A DNA stretch of 7,209 nt from an uncultured Oscillospiraceae bacterium (GTDB lineage: Bacteria; Bacillota; Clostridia; Oscillospirales; Acutalibacteraceae): assembly GCA_900552115.1 (NCBI GenBank), contig URYP01000110.1, positions 1 to 7,209 on the forward strand. Direction: 5' to 3'. The position numbers were made by a program, and so were the translations under genes. The number at the start of each line of letters is the position of its first letter. Position 1 is the first letter of the stretch. Of this stretch, positions 5,701 to 7,209 are shown one piece after another. Under the pieces are notes generated by a model, which saw only the letters and a list, made by a program, of their open reading frames with translations, was not told where the DNA came from and searched no databases.

Positions 5701-5776
5701 AGATGACGCCCTGCTGATTCTTCAGTATTCAACGAAAAAAATCAACTCTTTCCCGGTGGAGGCTATGTTCGAGTAA
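2774..5776 (+). CDS. Secreted CE2-type (SGNH) carbohydrate esterase with FIVAR modules and dockerin
   Basis: Encodes 1000 residues. Residues 1-28 are a Sec signal peptide with an AMA cleavage site. About 35-155 is a beta-sandwich like the N-terminal domain of CE2 acetylxylan esterases. About 160-385 is the SGNH hydrolase: GDSIT with nucleophile Ser170, a Gly in ARSG (216), GTND with Asn263, and His360 in GSHPT. No Asp precedes the His, which fits a Ser-His dyad. An EF-hand-like loop (270-281) interrupts this domain. Three FIVAR-like helical segments (about 395-452, 621-687, 861-924) alternate with two homologous beta modules (about 453-617 and 688-854) of unknown family. Residues 927-995 are a type I dockerin with a degenerate first calcium loop. 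CE2 enzymes remove acetyl groups from xylan or other plant glycans; a dockerin docks enzymes to cohesins of a cellulosome. The exact substrate is not known. The start follows AGGTGG by seven bases. Monocistronic, between a strong promoter and a strong terminator. Confidence 0.9.
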   Translation: MKKWMRTLASVVMAGSMLATMLPFGAMAEAADTTVTLGEAQVLKHGRTYEKDGTLYLDWTNSGISFNFEGTGAKAVLTASSLTPNPGYVNVYVDGALTSSATLYLDKTKAEYTLAENLPAGSHTITLRKRNEAVYGSSATVGVASLTITGGSLKAAPAAKERRIEVIGDSITCGFGNLAANTNVGYSSHVSDGTSTYATMAAQALNAEIDVVARSGIRFVRVDESNSIFPVYDKVSGLENKCNDPYDFENNEKDVVVINLGTNDNGAREDTNGDGQFNSPEDKLVTDAYIQSEAKAFLEMIRMKNPNAEIVWAYGIMGSGRVNAIKAAIKEVNDAGDNKVSFYALDQIKGLSEGYGTGSHPTVATSINRSFGLAEYIAEKTGWSDYRFDVQLAQQKRLNAAYDREELKQYTEESAKKLADAMDAVDTLSSSSSNADIKNAVAALYSARAGLVVDMEDVAMIGAEEKTGTGHYMSVTYTPSPAIDVSAYVGRKLYITYDIMVETTNAPTTKAWLSFVKNGQAGVWTDGTTDDKTRINVGSPIGFGSEPMDKADTEWVTVTAEVPAALAEGGEITAFKLYVYNDTAGMNGTDGKDPEGITWSNDTGVSIKVKNVKLMSITSDYVNKEALENALKTQKSAGQLTSYTDESVAAYNKLFTDAKAVFDNTEATQQQVNEAVASLKGADKVLVLKDENTVAIFWSEEKTSNEDHYLSLDAALETPLDLTPYANDVLMLSYDIRINTTESHPGPNVSGWLDCIRNGEVRLFSVDAAQANNDTRVTVGGDDTGKTHCKKNELANIQANEWMTVTVPVPQKILEDGRITKFHMFLYNDLNACNAEWANNVGVTLSLRNVKIVKEGSSETVNKDALNELIVEMEDVDPDIFTIGVEEFKAALAEAKRVAADPNATQADVDKAAADLETAYDNLDWDIDFDWGNIDGKDDVTAADALMALQAATQKITLDEDQEFLADVNGDGEVAADDALLILQYSTKKINSFPVEAMFE
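3956..4129 (+). other. FIVAR-like helical segment 1 of the esterase
   Basis: Residues 395-452. The YTEES - A - L - AL - A - NA-I-NAV-AL - A pattern matches the FIVAR three-helix repeat found in surface and secreted proteins of Firmicutes. It follows the catalytic domain directly and probably acts as a spacer or glycan-contact module. A five-Ser run (429-433) replaces the usual inter-helix loop. Confidence 0.6.
4130..4624 (+). repeat. Beta module copy 1 in the esterase (unknown family)
   Basis: Residues 453-617. Shares with copy 2, in the same order, EEKT - HY-S - D---Y - YDI - WL - NG - D-TR--VG - EW-TVT--VP - G-IT-F - YND - W-N--GV - NVK. The alternating hydrophobic pattern and final strand VSIKVKNVKLM suggest a beta-sandwich, perhaps carbohydrate binding. 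It contains no cysteine. I cannot place it in a named CBM family. Confidence 0.7.
4634..4834 (+). other. FIVAR-like helical segment 2 of the esterase
   Basis: Residues 621-687. The clearest FIVAR match of the three: NKEALENAL, SYTDESVAAYNKLF, AKAVFDN, then ATQQQVNEAVASLKGA. It separates the two beta modules. Confidence 0.75.
4835..5335 (+). repeat. Beta module copy 2 in the esterase (unknown family)
   Basis: Residues 688-854, homologous to copy 1 over its full length but clearly diverged, so the duplication is not recent. Unlike copy 1 it has three cysteines (755, 789, 833). It ends in the strand VTLSLRNVKIV, equivalent to the last strand of copy 1. Confidence 0.7.
5354..5545 (+). other. FIVAR-like helical segment 3 of the esterase
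   Basis: Residues 861-924: VNKDALNELI, FKAALAEAKRVAADP, then ATQADVDKAAADLETAYDNL. A good FIVAR match in its second half; the middle is more divergent. It leads straight into the dockerin. Confidence 0.65.
5552..5758 (+). other. Type I dockerin domain of the esterase
   Basis: Residues 927-995 hold two dockerin repeats. The second is standard: Asp967, Asn969, Asp971 and Asp978 at loop positions 1, 3, 5 and 12, then ALLILQYSTKKI. The first has Asn933, Asp935, Lys937 and Asp944 at those positions, then ALMALQAATQKI. Dockerins bind cohesins on a scaffoldin; no cohesin is encoded in this window. Confidence 0.88.
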
Positions 5777-5812
5777 CAGGATTTCACAACCAAAACCATA
5801 CGGAAATGTGAT

Positions 5813-5851
5813 AAAATCCCCGGAATGAAGAAGTTCATTCCGGGGATTTTT
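5813..5851 (+). terminator. Intrinsic terminator of the esterase gene
   Basis: A perfect 17-bp stem (5813-5829 with 5834-5850, core CCCCGGAATGAA) closes a GAAG loop and ends in TTTTT. It lies 36 bases after the stop codon. Confidence 0.93.
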
Positions 5852-5903
5852 CTAATGCTCGGAACCGTCATTATTTTGTAAGGAATTCGAAAGGGCATTG
5901 ATC

Positions 5904-5933
5904 TTGACAGGCTTTTCCCATACGGGGTATACT
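5904..5933 (+). promoter_or_regulatory. Sigma-A promoter of the VTT protein and deacylase genes
   Basis: Perfect TTGACA (5904-5909), 18 bases, then TATACT (5928-5933). Transcription would begin near 5940. That leaves only about 11 bases before the ATG at 5951 but about 68 before the ATG at 6008, which favours the later start. Confidence 0.8.
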
Positions 5934-5996
5934 AAGCTACGATATCCGGTATGCCAAAAGAAAAAAGAGAAACCCTTGATGCCGCGCATCGATGGT

Positions 5997-6002
5997 GGGA
6001 GG
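5997..6002 (+). promoter_or_regulatory. Ribosome binding site that selects the start at 6008
   Basis: GGGAGG, five bases before ATG 6008. The in-frame ATG at 5951 has only ACGATATCCGGT in front of it, with no purine-rich site. Confidence 0.7.
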
Positions 6003-6007
6003 TCTGC

Positions 6008-6685
6008 ATGGAAGAGCAGGAACAGGAAACGAATCGGCTGGAGGAAGACGGCCGCCCATTGCCGCCGTCCGGGAAAACCGGCGAGTGGGTTTCGCATAAG
6101 CGGGTTAAACGCATTATTTACGGCGTAACAATTGTGGGCGTCGTTATGATTGTGGCTTTCAGCATTTATGGATTTGCCAGCGGCATCTTTCTGAGCCAAA
6201 AGGCTTTGGAGGAGTTTATCAGCAAAGCCGGCTTTGTCGCGCCTGTCGCGTTCATCTTTATTCAGATCGTCCAGGTGGTGTTTCCAATCATTCCCGGAGG
6301 AGCCAGCTGCCTGGTAGGGGTGCTGCTGTTCGGCCCCTGGTGGGGATTCCTGTACAACTATGTCGGCATCTGTGCCGGCAGTATCATCAATTTTTTTCTG
6401 GGGCGGTTTTATGGCAAGCCCTTTATCCAGTCGGTGACAAAGCCCGAAACCTATGATAAGTACATTGGCAAAATTGATAAAGGCCGGCGCTTTGATATTT
6501 TTTTCCTTGTCACCATCCTGCTGCCGGGGTTTCCGGATGACCTTATCTGCATGCTGGCCGGCCTTACCAAGATGACGGTGCGGCGGTATTTGTTCCTGCT
6601 TCTGGTCGGCAAGCCGTTTTCCATTGCGCTGTACAGCATCGCCTGGGCCACGGCGGCGGATGCCTTATTATCGTATTTGATGTAA
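6008..6685 (+). CDS. VTT-domain (TVP38/TMEM64, DedA-like) membrane protein
   Basis: Encodes 225 residues from the preferred start. A soluble, acidic N-terminal tail of about 30 residues precedes a membrane helix at about 36-56. The VTT core follows: hydrophobic segments near 75-95, 98-118, 117-131, 162-182 and 193-215. Core motifs are visible: IPGG (95-98), a Gly-rich GVLLFGPWWG (104-113), GRFYG (132-136) and LPGFPDD (172-178) followed by LAGLTK. Family members sit in the inner membrane; DedA/VTT proteins have been linked to lipid flipping or scrambling and membrane homeostasis, but the substrate here cannot be told. Starting at 5951 would add 19 residues without a ribosome binding site. The deacylase gene begins 16 bases after its stop with no promoter between, so they share a transcript. 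Confidence 0.88.
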   Translation: MEEQEQETNRLEEDGRPLPPSGKTGEWVSHKRVKRIIYGVTIVGVVMIVAFSIYGFASGIFLSQKALEEFISKAGFVAPVAFIFIQIVQVVFPIIPGGASCLVGVLLFGPWWGFLYNYVGICAGSIINFFLGRFYGKPFIQSVTKPETYDKYIGKIDKGRRFDIFFLVTILLPGFPDDLICMLAGLTKMTVRRYLFLLLVGKPFSIALYSIAWATAADALLSYLM

Positions 6686-6701
6686 CAAAGGGGAGCTGTT
6701 T

Positions 6702-7184
6702 ATGGCGGATGGAAAGACCAATGCCATGCGTATACTGGAGCAAAAAGGAGTGGCTTACACCGCGCATACCTATCCGCATGGAAAGGAAGCGGTGGATGGG
6801 GAAAGCGTGGCAAAGCTGACCGGACAAGACCCCGCCCGCGTATTTAAAACGCTGGTAACCAAAGGACATTCCGGACAACATTATGTATTTGTGGTGCCGG
6901 TCGAGGAAGAACTGCATCTCAAAAAAGCGGCAGCGTCAGTCGGTGAAAAATCGGTGAGCATGGTAGCCGTAAAAGATCTGCTGCCGCTGACCGGGTATGT
7001 ACGGGGAGGCTGTTCCCCGGTAGGGATGAAAAAGCCGTTCCCCACCGTTTTGGCTATGCAGGCGCGGGAACAAACCGCTATCCTTGTAAGCGGCGGGAAA
7101 ATCGGTATACAGATCGAATTGGCCCCGCGGGATCTGCTGGCGGCTATCGGTGGAAAACTGGCCGATATTACCATAGAACAATAA
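6702..7184 (+). CDS. ybaK: YbaK/EbsC-type Cys-tRNA(Pro) deacylase
   Basis: Encodes 160 residues, the full length of the YbaK family. These cytoplasmic trans-editing enzymes hydrolyse Cys-tRNA(Pro), a mischarging product of prolyl-tRNA synthetase. The conserved lysine is Lys49 in RVFKTLV, matching the essential lysine near position 46 of known YbaK proteins. The Gly-rich substrate loop is GYVRGGCSPVG (98-108), with Arg101 where many relatives carry His. The strand motifs YVFVVPVEEEL (61-71) and TAILVSGGKIGIQIEL (125-140) also fit. ATG 6702 follows AAAGGGGAG by six bases. The gene lies 16 bases after the VTT gene and is cotranscribed; the pairing has no evident functional logic. ProX/INS-domain relatives share the fold, but length and motifs favour YbaK. 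Confidence 0.92.
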   Translation: MADGKTNAMRILEQKGVAYTAHTYPHGKEAVDGESVAKLTGQDPARVFKTLVTKGHSGQHYVFVVPVEEELHLKKAAASVGEKSVSMVAVKDLLPLTGYVRGGCSPVGMKKPFPTVLAMQAREQTAILVSGGKIGIQIELAPRDLLAAIGGKLADITIEQ

Positions 7185-7205
7185 ACAGCAGCGTCGCACT
7201 GTTTT
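7183..7205 (+). terminator. Weak dyad after the deacylase gene
   Basis: AAACAG (7183-7188) pairs with CTGTTT (7199-7204), with a further GC/GC pair inside, and the stem ends in TTTT. It overlaps the stop codon and is short, so it is a poor terminator candidate at best; the window ends four bases later. Confidence 0.25.
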
Positions 7206-7209
7206 GACA

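Noticed and set aside
5951..6007. ATG 5951 as start of the VTT-domain gene
   Set aside because: No ribosome binding site precedes it and it would leave a leader of only about 11 bases. GGGAGG directly precedes ATG 6008.

Overview
The window looks like chromosomal DNA of a Gram-positive anaerobe of the Clostridia, probably an Oscillospiraceae/Ruminococcaceae-type gut or plant-fibre organism. The reasons are a secreted esterase with FIVAR modules and a C-terminal type I dockerin, strong AGGAGG-type ribosome binding sites, sigma-A promoters close to TTGACA-N17-TATAAT, a moderately high GC content, and a set of small Clostridia-style housekeeping genes. The species cannot be named from this sequence. 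No tRNA, rRNA, CRISPR array, insertion sequence or phage gene was seen, and no gene-free stretch exceeds 300 bases.

Layout. Bases 1-72 hold the tail of an upstream gene and a long GC-rich hairpin. Bases 126-1453 hold a two-gene unit: a 102-residue lipoprotein and a 287-residue secreted protein, neither recognised, preceded by palindromic promoter DNA and followed by a 15-bp hairpin. Bases 1493-2030 hold a GNAT acetyltransferase with its own promoter. It converges on a ferritin gene (minus strand), and a shared hairpin lies between them. Bases 2557-2766 form a divergent regulatory region that drives ferritin leftward and the large esterase rightward. It contains two good promoters, a 13-bp palindrome on the ferritin -10 box, a cre-like site and a leader hairpin. 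Bases 2774-5776 encode a 1000-residue exported CE2-type esterase built as SGNH esterase - FIVAR - beta module - FIVAR - beta module - FIVAR - dockerin, closed by a textbook terminator. Bases 5904-7184 hold a VTT/DedA-like membrane protein followed 16 bp later by a YbaK-type tRNA deacylase, from one strong promoter.

How the genes work together. The window is mostly independent transcription units, not one pathway. The esterase is likely to remove acetyl groups from plant polysaccharide while held in a cellulosome or on the surface by its dockerin. Ferritin stores iron and limits oxidative damage. The YbaK-type protein clears misacylated tRNA. The strongest candidate for something undescribed is the pair of homologous ~165-residue beta modules between the FIVAR segments of the esterase. 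Next are an EF-hand-like loop inserted in its catalytic domain and the unrecognised lipoprotein/secreted-protein pair with its nested palindromes.
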